A stretch of 64,000 nt of DNA from Uranotaenia lowii (taxonomy: Eukaryota; Arthropoda; Insecta; Diptera; Culicidae). Positions 52,576 through 63,166 of this stretch are shown one piece after another. Positions within the stretch are counted from its first letter, which is position 1. Every line of letters starts with the position of its first letter. The notes under the pieces were generated by a model. That model was not told the origin of the DNA. It searched no databases and saw only the letters and a program-made list of their open reading frames with translations. Position numbers and translations under genes: made by a program. The DNA is taken from positions 154,105,442 to 154,169,441 of the forward strand of contig NC_073693.1 in the NCBI RefSeq assembly GCF_029784155.1, in the 5' to 3' direction.

Positions 52576-53466
52576 TTGTTCCGTTAATGATCATTAGTTT
52601 GTTTTAATCTCGCGTATGTTTGTTTTTAATTTGTTGGCTTTTCTATAGGAAGATAGTACATACGCGAGATTAAAACAAACTAATGATCATTAACGGAACA
52701 AATACCAGTAGAGATTAGTTTAGCTCCGATTAAATTTTAATCGATCTGAATCCCATTGTCTAAATTTTCTTTGCATTAAAAGTGGTCGCGACAGTCAAAT
52801 TCATAACATTTCAATGTTACGATTGAAATTTCGTGACATTATAAATGTCGATGTCGCCGTAGCATTTCCAAAAAAGGATCTATTGAAATTTTACTAGTTA
52901 ATGGTTAAATTTTCATAAATACTAGTGCTTGGAGCTATTAATAATATGTAACGTAAACCTCCTACATTGATTCTTTTAATCCTCCCGCCAAGTCCATTGC
53001 CCGCTACCATTTGTTCTAACTATTTTGCTGATGAAATTAAACACACAGATTTATCAATCGGGCCACGGCAAATACAAAACACAAGCCCCATACTAGAACC
53101 CGTGCGCGCCGCCCGGTGACAAAAAGAGAGCCGCCTCAGACCGTTTGGAGGGCCGCCGCGAGCTGCATTGAGAGCCGCTGCGTGCTGTTCTGTTAACCAA
53201 AAGAGAGACCTCGCACGCCGCTCGGTTAGGACGCGCAGTGAGCTAGCCGTGCCTGTCTGACTCGGCCGCTCGCGCAGATTTCGGATAGCGCATCTCGTCG
53301 ACAAGAACGAGTGGAAAAGATAGAGCGAGCGTGTTTTTGTTTAGAGCGAGAGTGCGTAGTGCGTCATCGGCCAGAACGCAAACGATGAAGTGTTTTGCAC
53401 GAGAGAATGGTTTGCGTGTGTTGCGCGTGGCTAAAAGAGTGCGTTTTGTTGAACCCTGCTCGTCAT

Positions 53467-53692
53467 AAAAAAAAACAGAAAACAACAATACATATTTGCC
53501 TTTGATTTCAAGACTTATCGAGTCTAAGGAAAATGACTTGTCAAAAGAGCCCAATCAAAATTTTCTGCACGGCAACAATCATAAACCGGTGATTCACGAT
53601 TCACCAGTAGTGACAATCGTTTAACAGTGCTTTCAGACCCATCGAAAGTATTAAATTTTGAAAAAAACAGTCAATGTAGCTTTTACTAAATA
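53467..53692. other. spacer between the 18-kb element and Hem
   Basis: Short AT-rich sequence beyond the right target duplication. Nothing recognised. Confidence 0.4.
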
Positions 53693-53892
53693 TTTATTAT
53701 AATATTATGAAATATTGCCTTTTATTAATGTTGGGTTTCACTTTTAGCACTTACTTATATAATATTTGATAATAATATATGGATGTCATAATTTAGATGT
53801 TTGGAAAGTTTTACAATCAAACAAGACATTTTTTTGATGCTTCATTGAAGTTTGAAATATTTAGTTGGCTTATGAAGATGTGTAGATAATAT

Positions 53893-53898
53893 TTTATT
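53893..53898 (-). promoter_or_regulatory. candidate poly(A) signal of Hem
   Basis: TTTATT on + gives AATAAA on -, about 145 bases after the stop. A second one lies at 53693-53698. Confidence 0.35.
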
Positions 53899-54041
53899 TT
53901 GAATGCTCACACACTGTCAACATGAAGGTAGATAATAAACCATCTTTGCGAATAATGGAGAATGTGTAATATTTCTCGATTGAAGCTTGCTAAATATGTA
54001 GATGGTTATTGCAAAGAAATATACCAATACGTACTGTCATT

Positions 54042-57000
54042 TCAATGCATCAACAATTGCTCTTGTTTATACACGGCATGATATGCATTCCGGATCAAAG
54101 CATACGGGAAGCACGACTCTAATAGATCCATTGTGAGGAACGGCGATTCTTGTACAATCTGATCCAGCAGAAGGTAGATTGATTCACGGTTTTTAATCGC
54201 TTCCTTATCTGATTCTTGTCCAAGTCGAAGCAAGGAGGAACTGGCTAAAGCCAAAAATTCTTTCATCCGATCCTCGATATCATTCTGGCCGCAGATTGTA
54301 AACATAGCACCGAAAATATTATTTACAGCTACAGCCATGCAGTGGGTGTTATTCGTATGTGCTTCTTGAGAGGCTCTATAGAACGAGTTTTCATTTTTGG
54401 CTAACTTTGGAATCGACACAGCTACGAATACCATAAGAAGACAAACGATCAGATGTTCGCCTTCGTCCAGCTCCGGTTTCTGTGCTTTGAGGGCATTAAG
54501 GAGAGCTGGATCAACTTTGCACTTAAGCCCTGCAGCTGAGGCCATTTCAGACACGGTTTTAAGAGGATCTCCTCCCGGCACATGCTCTTGGAAATCTTTT
54601 ACCGAAGAAAGCAAAAATGGTATTCGAGAATCAAGCACATCTACGAGTGCTTCTTGGGCAAGCTGGCGAAAACTTAGGATGACTCCTATTATGGTCATCC
54701 GCTGCAGAACATTGTCCACTTGTTGAAGCCGTTTGAATTGTTCTTTCATTATTTCCGGTTTGTCAAAATTGCTTCGCAAAATTATCAAAACTTCCTTGTT
54801 TAGGGTTACCATTCGTTTGAGTTCTTGTACCTGATTAGCTATGTGCCACATGAGTGATTCGTTCAGCAGTTTAATTCCGTAGGGACCTATCAGTTCAGCT
54901 AGAGCCCGTAGTTCGTTGAAATCGGAAAATTCTTCCGGGTTGAATGGAATGCATCCTTCAGCTGTGATGCTAACGAAGGCTTTTTGATTGAGTGAAAATA
55001 CGATATTTCCACCACTCACTTTACGAAGAAGCACATCTGAATACCAGGTATTGTAATGAGCTGCAATCGTTTTCTCCCCATGGCTATCTTGGGCTTGCGT
55101 TTGTTGAAGTAAACAGTTGTTGAACACTCGAGTTATATCAATATGAACATAATTTTCAACCGTTTGAAGAACATTCATATATGCTCTCACGGAGGCTAAG
55201 AGTTCTGAAGGTTTGGCTATCTCCATAGTATCCGGATTATACATAACCATGCCGACCAGGGCGCGGGAAAAGCGTGTTTCCAGATGCTGACAAAGATACT
55301 CACGAGGAGCAAATGCATATTCCCAAACATTGACTGTGTGACAATAGTTAATAGCAAAGCAAAGTTCCGTGAGTGCCATGTGGAGTTTATCCAATTTAGT
55401 GAGTTCTTCGCGAGTTTTTCGATAACTTTCGTCTCCCGGTCTACGTATGTCATCCATGTGTTTCTTGTTTTTATCTTTCTTTTTTCGGCTAGCGGCGGCA
55501 GATAAAATTTTCGCGCAATGCTTTGGTAGTAACGCATCCGCCATCATACACTGCTCGTCGCAAATGGTTGTGATGATGTTTTTCGCTTCTTTGGCCATTT
55601 CGTCCAGGAACATATTAACCACCGAAAGGGACCGCTCCCGAATGTGGTGTCTTTCTTCGGGACACATCTCATGTGTGCAGTTCTGGAAGTGGCTGCAGAT
55701 CAGTGGGAATGCTATTATGTATCGATTTTGTGCTGGGAATTCCAAGCACATGTGAAATTGGTCTTCGAACATTTTGTTGTAGAAGCAGAAAATAGACAAA
55801 TCTGACGTTTCAACCAAAATTTCATCTAAATTATCAACCATCTTTGTATGGAAAATCATTGAATCCAGCAGCCGTGCTAGGTCTGGGAAATCAACGATTC
55901 GAATCGCTGATTTGGCACTCATAAAGGTTTGCAAGCGGAACCAATCCAGACGGAATGCCCGGAAATCGAAAGTTTCATTATCTTCCACCTGCTTTACGTT
56001 CAGAGATGCAGCCGAATTATAAAGTGAGGATAAAATGATGCTTTCATCTTCCGGGCAAACCTGAAACCGAGTTAAAGTATTAATTGGGGTTGGGGTATTT
56101 TGTTAAATTTGTTGCTTACCTGCAGTTGCTGCATTTTAAGGTTGAGGTCTAGAGCGTCGTAGCCCGATAGATACTGCACGTAGTACCGCTGCATAACTTG
56201 GCTGTACTTGCGGACTAACGCCCTTAATTCCTCCATATGGAAAAGGAGTTCGGGCAATTGGCGATCCACTAAATCTTCTGTGGATTTGCCTTTGTTCTTC
56301 ACAACTGGCGGGTTATCGTTGTGTCGAAGTAGCCACAAAATTTCATCCCGCGCATAGCATAGTCCTATGAAAACGAGTAACGCCTTGGGTCCCAACAATC
56401 CCGGCTGATCTGTCATAATCAGAGCAAGTTCTTTTAGCGCTGTGCGAAGAAACTTTCGTCTTTCTCGGTGCAATAGACCTGCCTTTTGTAGTGCTTGGTT
56501 CTGGCACTCTTTAACCTCGGATATTCGTTTGCCGTAGCCTTTCATGCCTTCGAACGTGTTTATGATGTACTGGTGAATGTAGATGACTTCATCTCGAAAC
56601 AAGGCAACGACCCAGCTGGAATCTAGTGCGGAAATCCACATCGAGGTTATTAAATCTTGATGGCCAAGTAATTGGTGCTGCAGCATTAATCCGAAAATAA
56701 CCCAGCGATCAAGCGTTTCTAGAGAAACATACTCGCAAGACATGGTGTCAGTTTTGGCAGCCTTCAAAAGAGTAGCCGGTGTTCCAACCAAACTGAGTAG
56801 CTGCAACTCGCGCCATTTTTCGGCACTCAAGTTTCGCATTGGGTATATCTTCGCTAACGATGTTATTGCACTAGACAGCAGTCGTTGATGAGGTATAAAC
56901 TCGTCAGCCAGTTTCTTCACAGGGACATCGTAATCAATTATCATTTGACCCAATCGTGGGAAGCTTTGATCGCTTTGCTGATTTTGCATTTCGAATGCAG

Positions 57001-57469
57001 CATTGAACAAACCAAGAACAGCCTTCCTGTCTTCTACTCGAGACAGTAGAATCATCAATGACACGTAAGTTGTTACCAAATCCATATAGTTTTTGGTAAG
57101 TTCGAAATTAAGAGTAACATCCAGGTGGATTTGCAGCGCATCCATGGTGGTTAAAATTTCGCAAACATTGTCCTTGAAATCCAGCAAATCAACGAACGTA
57201 TAATAATAGAGTGACAAAGATTTAATGATCTCCGATTTGATGTTGGTAATTGCTGCCAATCCCTTGACGTCGATGTTGGGAAATCTTTTGACGATAAACT
57301 TGATAGAGGACTCGAGGGCTTTGTCGGAAAGAAATCCAGGTTTGGATTTGGTGTCGCCACATGCTTTCTTGATGTTGTAGATTCGAGTCAGTATCCCAAC
57401 GCCGCGATCGTTAAGAATGATCAGCTTTTCCGATATCTTTTGCTGGTTAGGATTTAGTTGTCGAGCCAT
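54042..57469 (-). CDS. Hem: Hem/Nckap1, membrane-associated WAVE complex subunit
   Basis: CDS: complement of 56120-57469 (450 codons) joined to 54042-56060 (672 codons plus stop), 1122 residues, close to fly Hem and human NCKAP1. The intron is 59 bp (CTGCAG|GTAAGC ... TTTCAG|GTTTGC) at a codon boundary. The N-terminus [20 protein letters not shown], the [16 protein letters not shown] region, [20 protein letters not shown] and the C-terminal half ([20 protein letters not shown]) are typical of the family, which is all-helical throughout. Family role: with CYFIP/Sra-1, Abi, HSPC300 and WAVE it forms the Rac-responsive complex that drives Arp2/3 actin nucleation at the membrane. A 5' UTR acceptor lies directly upstream (57495 region), so an upstream non-coding exon exists. 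Confidence 0.97.
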
Positions 57470-58335
57470 TGTGAACCGTTGATGCTATTTGGGTTTTCTG
57501 AAAAGGAAAACAATGCATATTATGTGGTTGAACTGCTTTTAGTTCTAGAACAACACGCAGTATAAAATAAGAAAGGGTAACACAAATTCTTAAGATCTTT
57601 TTGCATGCATATTTAGTATACCCTTAATCAAAAAATAGCTTAACATGAACTCATGTGTATTAAATCATATGTGTGAACGAATGCTTTTGCATTTTCTTTT
57701 CAGCAAAGCGTGACTCATCCCAAATAAGTAATGATCGTTAGCAGCGTATGAAACTAGTAAAGACGACGCAAGACAGTAATGCATGGGAAACAATTCAAAA
57801 TCAGTTCAAATGCTCCGGATGCATTTCTCCTTCGTTAGTTAAATATTAGTATGTTGCAATATGCTTTGCTCTGTTTATTAATTGATCCAACCCACTCACC
57901 AACAAGCGCATGAGAAATCAAGTGGGACAAGCAGGAGCGAAAACCTTTGCTAGTGGTTTGCACTCTCTGCTGTTATGAATGGATGTTAGCATTACACTAC
58001 TCCCCCTCGCATTTTTGGCCCATTATTTTCTAGTTAAAAAAATTAAATTCACACCGTATAAATTCGCGGTTCGTCAAAAACTACGATGAGCGTTCAGAAG
58101 TTTTCATAACAAACAGGAATCCAGATCATACCAAATTGAAATTCATAATTTATTTTTCCACTGCTCTGAAATTGTCACCCCTCTTGTAATGCACTTAACA
58201 TAGCAGAGACGAATGCAATGGAAAAAAAAATGGGCGAGCCGTATCGGTAGCAGATTGCTGCTGCACAATATCGCGTTTTGAGGCTATTAATCCGATTTTA
58301 CTGATATAATATTACATTCACCCGGTGCACCTTAC

Positions 58336-58480
58336 CTTCAGCTTACTAAGGAGATATAATATTCGCACAAATTTGACGATTTACCACCACAAAACTACAA
58401 ATTATAATGGAATTTTTCGGATTCCATTATGAGAGCATAAACGCGACGAGAAATCATAAAAATTTTCGATGCTGGTGAGC
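58336..58480 (-). promoter_or_regulatory. probable Hem 5' non-coding exon and promoter region
   Basis: On - a good donor, GCTGAAG|GTAAGG, occurs at 58336/58335, and the acceptor CCTTTTCAG lies just upstream of the Hem start codon. The intervening intron would be about 840 bp. Transcription would begin a little above 58340, in AT-rich sequence ending TTATGATTTCTCG near 58450. Inference only. Confidence 0.4.
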
Positions 58481-59287
58481 TGTCAAATCGAACGCCTCGG
58501 AGGGTTGCAAGAAAAATCGCCTTTTCGTTGCTGGCTCGTCGGAAAGAGAGCGTAAAGATTGTGGAGCTAAATTTTCGAGCAGTTTGAAAGCGCCACCTAG
58601 TTGTTAAAATATTGATTTGCGCCTATCAGTATGCAATGAAAAGTGGATTTAAAACATCGCATTTTGTTTAAAAAATGTTTTCACCAAAGATCATGAGGAT
58701 CTCGTGTCCATGATTCTTTGTGGACCACTTTGAAAACAAATTTGAGTCTGATTATTAAAAGCTTGAATTACATTCGGTTTGAAAAGATATTTTGAGATCA
58801 CTATATATTGAACACCATACTTGGGATTTATCGAATTTGTGGCCCACAAAAATAACATTTTTTTGATGCAATTTGGATAGTGTAGCTTAAGTTTGTTCCA
58901 CGCTTCGAATCGATATGATTTTTTTAAGCGAAAATATGTTTTTAAACCATCATATAAGCCTTTTTATTAAATTTTTTTTTGTCTCAATAAACATAATAAT
59001 TAAGTGTTTTAATTACTGAACACGTAAACATTTTGAAATAATTGAATACATTTAGGGGTATTTCTTTCAATAGAATACATTGCCGGGGCAATGTGGGATG
59101 AGCTATTTTAACCAAGAATCGAAAACGCTCACTGAAGAAGATAGTACGTTGCTATGGAAATACCGGTATCTGAACTTTTCTTATACCGTGGTTGAATTAA
59201 AGGGAATCTTTCGATTGCTTTCATTCAGTAGAATTATTCAACCAACTAGGCTCACAACACATGACAAAACACAGTTAGCTTATATTA
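58481..59287. other. intergenic, nothing recognised
   Basis: AT-rich sequence upstream of Hem. The 76-codon frame at 59080 has no recognisable features. Confidence 0.4.
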
Positions 59288-60294
59288 CACGGAAAATAAT
59301 AAAAAGGTAAAATTTACCGAGTTAGCAAAGGTGAACGCTCGTGAAAGCCAAAAAGGTAACTTCTACCTCTTCGAGGTGAAACTCACCTCACAGCGAGGTA
59401 AAATTTACCTGAATCGAGGTTGAAAAAAAGGTACAATTCACCGAGAAAACAGGTGCATCCAAAAAAGATAAATCTTACCTCGTAGCGAGGTGAAGTTCAC
59501 CTGAATTGAGCTCAATAAAAAAGTATAATTCACCTAGAAAAATAGGTAAATCCAAATAAGATAAAACTTACCTCGTAGCGAGGTGAAATTGACCTGGATT
59601 GAGCTAAACAAAACGGTACAATCATCTCGAACAAAAGAACTATTTGCCGAATCCGTTTATTGAGGTTAAGCTGTTTTGTCGTTCAGAAGGGAAGTTTTGT
59701 TTCGTGCCAATATGGAAAAATCGGAACAGAATGGTAAGTTTTTTCTTAGCTTTTATTTAGTTGTGCTGGTTCTCATCATAATAATTTGCTTTTGTTTCAG
59801 ACGCCCAGCTTCGAGGTGTATTCCACGTCATCCTCCAGATATCATTCCGGAAAAGCCGGACCTGACTGGATAAGTCGCCATTATGGAAGAACGAGAAGCC
59901 GAATTGCCACGAGCCTGGCGAAAAAAGGACTTACCTCAATAATTTTTAAACAAGGTGATATATTTAAAAAATAATATAATGAATTGTCCATATTTATTTA
60001 TAAAATAAATATAAATTTTTCAATGAATTTTGTTTTCATTTTTATTGAAGAAACCAACCAAACCAACTAGCATTTACCTTTCAAATCAATGAATGGGAAA
60101 ACGATATTATTTACTATTTTGCTAGGTGAATGCGAAAAAGGTAAAATTTACCATTTTGCTAGGTGAATGGAAAAAAGGTAAGATTTACCTTTTTGCTAGG
60201 TGAATGAAAAAAAGGTAAAATTTACCTCGAAAGAGAGGTGGAAAAAAATCACCTCGCAAAAAGGTAAATTTTACCTTTTTTTTTATTTTCCGTG
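59288..60294. mobile_element. TA-flanked MITE full of GGTAAAATTTACC words
   Basis: The left end CACGGAAAATAATAAAAAGG and the right end, ending TTTTTATTTTCCGTG, are inverted, with TA on both sides (59286-59287 and 60295-60296). Many degenerate palindromic GGTAAAATTTACCT and GCGAGGTGAAnTTCACCT units lie in both flanks of the element. A possible small spliced ORF lies in the middle. Confidence 0.75.
59712..59971 (+). CDS. doubtful small two-exon ORF inside the MITE
   Basis: ATGGAAAAATCGGAACAGAATG is followed by GTAAGT, and TTTTGTTTCAG ends at 59800. Spliced in phase it yields about 31 residues (MEKSEQND-AQLRGVFH...). The alternative frame of the second exon stays open to 59971 and looks more protein-like (TPSFEVYSTSSSRYHSGKAG, then PDWISRHYGRTRSRIATSLA), but it does not join the ATG in phase. 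I do not recognise either. Confidence 0.2.
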
Positions 60295-60679
60295 TAGTTC
60301 CAAGCACCCAACCGATGTTTGTTCAATAATTGGTAACATGCATTTCTTTACGAAACTGGTATGGCAAGATTGAATGTTCGATAATTGAAACAATGGCATT
60401 TACGGTGATCCAATGATTGAACACTTTAGTTTGTAAAATTTTAAGAAAATTCAAATAATAAAGGCTTCCAGTCTTCCAGAAATCATTGAAGAAGACCTAT
60501 TGGAAAACAGTCATGATATTGCTATAGAATTTGATTTGTTTTTTTTTTATTAAATTTTCCTCCCAATCAAAAAACGGCTTTTTCGTAGGTGATGGAAAGA
60601 ATCGAAGAAACATGAGCTATCAAAGAACGAAAGAACATAAGCCGTAAATATCATGAACTTTTCGAAAAAGATACAACGG

Positions 60680-60752
60680 CTCACCGGCAGGACTTTAACC
60701 TGCAATCTCCGCTTCAGTACAACGGCGCGTTAGCCAAATTCACCACGGTGAA
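60680..60752 (-). pseudogene. tRNA-like copy in the left arm
   Basis: Inverted partner of 62989-63062. The T-loop has changed from TTCAAGT to TTAAAGT, and the B box is therefore weakened. Confidence 0.4.
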
Positions 60753-60923
60753 CGTGATGAAACCGGCGAACACGAGCAATCGAGCTCTGCCGATCAACTG
60801 CTGGACCTTCTATCGAAGCGGATTTCATAACATCAGTATTGATTTCAACAGAGCAACACCTCCCTGTGTAACTGGTCTGCTCGGAACCTTGAACAGCACT
60901 GATTGTTTCTTCATCTGACCGTA

Positions 60924-61489
60924 CACTGAAAATCGAAAATACCCAAACTTGAGAACTGCCACCCGCCAAACCTAAGTTCAAGATTGACAACTTAAGTTTG
61001 TGAAAAACTCACAGTTTGCCAATACGCCAAACTTGTCCTTCAAGCGGAGAACTGTTTTTTTTTGGGGGGGTTTTGTTGTAAGCGCATCTTATTCTGTTAC
61101 CTCCATCGTGGCAGATTTTGGTTTGGGGGGTAAGTTCAAAGCGAAGAACTGTTTTTTTTGGGGGATAACTTTTATTCCCGCTTCATTCGCAGAAAGTTTC
61201 GCATATACGATGATGCAGCTGCCTCTCTCAACAACTCTTAGGTGGTCGAGCGGTTAGCATCCTGAGATGGTAATCGCAGAGCCATTGCAGGTATGGGTGT
61301 GTTCCCGTACCTGCAGTAATTTTTTTTATTTTGATTTCCATTTTATTGCGGTATCAGATTTTGGGGGATGAGTTCTCCTTTAAAAGCTTAACTTTGGGTT
61401 ATGCCACCAATAGCCAAACCTGTAGGGAGGGAGTTTCATTCGGGTTGGCGGGGAAAGTTCTCAAGTTTGGGTATTTTTGAGGTTCAGTG
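60924..61489. mobile_element. TA-flanked MITE with CACTGAA ends
   Basis: Inverted ends carry AATACCCAAACTTGAGAACT at both sides, outer ends CACTGAA/TTCAGTG, with TA at 60922-60923 and 61490-61491. The opposite arm of the surrounding palindrome keeps the empty site (GACCGTAAGTTGCGGC), so one TA is the duplication. Inside, at 61241-61316, a tRNA-like promoter is seen (A-box-like TGGTCGAGCGGTTAGCATC and B-box-like GTGTTCCCGTACC). Confidence 0.9.
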
Positions 61490-61637
61490 TAAGTTGCGGC
61501 AAACCCGAAGCAATCGACCATGTGCTCGCTCGGCTAAATCCCGAGTCGATGGGTGGGGTTAGAGAAACAAGAGAGATCAATAGCGGGAAAGACCACATGC
61601 GGGATATACATTGTATATCCCGCATGTGGTCTTTCCC

Positions 61638-62021
61638 CAGTGTTGCCACATCAAAATCTGTACCGCTCATCGAAAAAATCTTTTTCATCTGTACCGAAAA
61701 CTCAAAAATCTGCACCAAAATCTGTACCGAAGAAAACAAAGTTCTGCATTCAATGTGTTGATATGTGAAGATTTTGTTTCCTTATTTTTAATCTTGAAAA
61801 AGATATACACTATATTGCACATAGTACAGTTTTGAAAAATTGAGAAAGAGGAAAAGGGTGAGATGTATAAGTGCATGAGCACAGCCTACCCCTTGATGTA
61901 GTATCATAGGGTGAAACCAAGGGGCACATCCGGCACACGAAGCCCAAGGTGGTTTTAGTGGGACGAACCCACACACGGCAGCAAACACCCGGCTGTTATG
62001 GTTTGAAGTCAAATTTCCATC

Positions 62022-62093
<72 letters not shown>

Positions 62094-62713
62094 GTTTTTT
62101 AGTAGAACACTTTTTGTGAAACTCATTTAATTATTGTTATTTTACCTCTTTAAAAAACTGACATTAAAAAATATTTTTCATAACGAACACTTCCTAATGT
62201 TCATGATGTTTATACATACTTTTATCAAAACGATTTTTGAGTGTCATATTAAATGCGACATTTTTCGAACCGCCATTTAATCTTAAACAACTTTTCGTTC
62301 TAAGGATAGCGTCCAATGTGTCAACACTCATTTGATTACGAATTTTGATTTTAACGGCATTTACTTGAGAGAAAAAGGGGTTAACCATTGCTGACGAGTG
62401 GAGGAGTGGAGATTATCGGATATTTAATTATTTGTAGCAAATTTACAAATCTAATTATTGTTCCATACTTCCTAGTAAGGATCTTCTATCGTCAATAATA
62501 ATAAAGGCTAATTTTGTACTTATTTTCTATACATTTTTCAATAAACTGGATGAAAGCCAAATATAGAAACTTTGACAGTTTTTAAAAGTCAAAAATCTGT
62601 ACAAATCTGTACCAAATTTTAAAAATCTATCATCTGTACGTACAGATTCTGTACCAAAAATTAGCTCAAAAATCTGTACCTGTCTAGATAAATCTGTACA
62701 TGTGGCAACCATG
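61638..62713. mobile_element. hAT-like MITE with 8-bp duplication TCTTTCCC
   Basis: The left end CAGTGTTGCCACATCAAAAT and right end TGTGGCAACCATG are inverted. TCTTTCCC flanks it at 61630-61637 and 62714-62721. The subterminal regions repeat AAATCTGTACC. It is inserted in the right arm of the palindromic element. It contains a short retroposed piece ending in a run of 63 A (62026-62088). Confidence 0.9.
61855..62088 (+). mobile_element. short retroposed fragment with A63 tail
   Basis: A GC-richer stretch of about 170 bp (GCATGAGCACAGCCTACCCC ... CAAACACCCGGCTGTTATGG) followed by a pure run of 63 A. This looks like the 3' end of a LINE or a SINE. I see no clear target duplication. Confidence 0.5.
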
Positions 62714-62988
62714 TCTTTCCCGCTATTGATCTCTCTTGTTTCTCTAACCCCACCCATCGACTCGGGATTTAGCCGAGCGAGCACATGGTCGATTGCTTCG
62801 GGTTTGCCGCAACTTACGGTCAGCAGATGAAGAAACAATCAGTGCTGCTCAAGGTTCCGAGCAGACCAGTTACATAGGGAGGTGTTGCTCTGTTGAAATC
62901 AATACTGATGTTATGAAATCCGCTTCGATAGAAGGTCCAGCAGTTGATCGGCAGAGCTCGATTGCTCGTGTTCGCTGGTTTCATCACG

Positions 62989-63062
62989 TTCACCGTGGTG
63001 AAATTGGCTAACGCGCCGTTGTACTGAAGCGGAGATTGCAGGTTCAAGTCCTGCCGGTGAGC
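62989..63062 (+). tRNA. tRNA-like cloverleaf (probably element-borne)
   Basis: Acceptor TTCACCG pairs with CGGTGAG. The D-arm has ATTGGCTAAC. The anticodon stem is CCGTT/AGCGG around the loop GTACTGA, the T-arm GCAGG-TTCAAGT-CCTGC. The loop would give anticodon ACT, which is not a normal tRNA-Ser anticodon, and the short variable loop is also wrong for Ser. It is duplicated inverted at 60680-60752 as part of a palindromic element, so a functional tRNA is unlikely. Confidence 0.4.
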
Positions 63063-63166
63063 CGTTGTATCTTTTTCGAAAAGTTCATGATATTTACGGC
63101 TTATGTTCTTTCGTTCTTTGATAGCTTATGTTTCTTTAATTCTTTCCATCACCTACGAAAATGTGA

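Larger units (their letters stand above)
35443..53458. mobile_element. 18-kb hAT-like transposon with long, satellite-bearing TIRs
   Basis: The left end CAGGGTTCAACAC (35443) and the right end, complement CAGGGTTCAACAA (53458), are flanked by the same 8-bp sequence CTCGTCAT (35435-35442 and 53459-53466). This is the hAT signature. The arms are diverged but clearly homologous for about 2 kb. First comes a GC-rich segment of about 350 bp, then GGTAGCGsGCAA, then AACTAGTAAAATTTC, then a 119-bp tandem repeat array ending at CCCGCATACGAAAAAAC. The left arm runs to about 44320 and is split by an LTR retrotransposon (36221-43129). The right arm is 51769-53458. The interior, 44321-51768, holds nested elements and broken exon-like pieces. 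I find no transposase, so it is a non-autonomous or decayed element of unusual size. Confidence 0.8.
60579..63166. mobile_element. perfectly folding palindromic element with tRNA-like ends
   Basis: The arms are 60579-60923 plus 61492-61610 on the left and 61612-61637 plus 62722-63166 on the right. They match closely, including CTTTTTCGTAGGTGATGG-like ends, the tRNA-like segment and GAAGCAATCGACCATGTGCT. The centre is an exact 26-bp palindrome around 61611 (GACCACATGCGGGATATACA and its complement). Two later insertions, 60924-61489 and 61638-62713, interrupt it. Without them it is about 0.93 kb. No coding frame. Confidence 0.8.

Noticed and set aside
61788..62126. ORF with a poly-Phe run
   Set aside because: It is the complement of the A63 tail of a retroposed fragment.
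62989..63062. A functional tRNA-Ser gene
   Set aside because: Anticodon ACT with a short variable loop is not a normal tRNA-Ser, and the sequence is part of an inverted mobile repeat.
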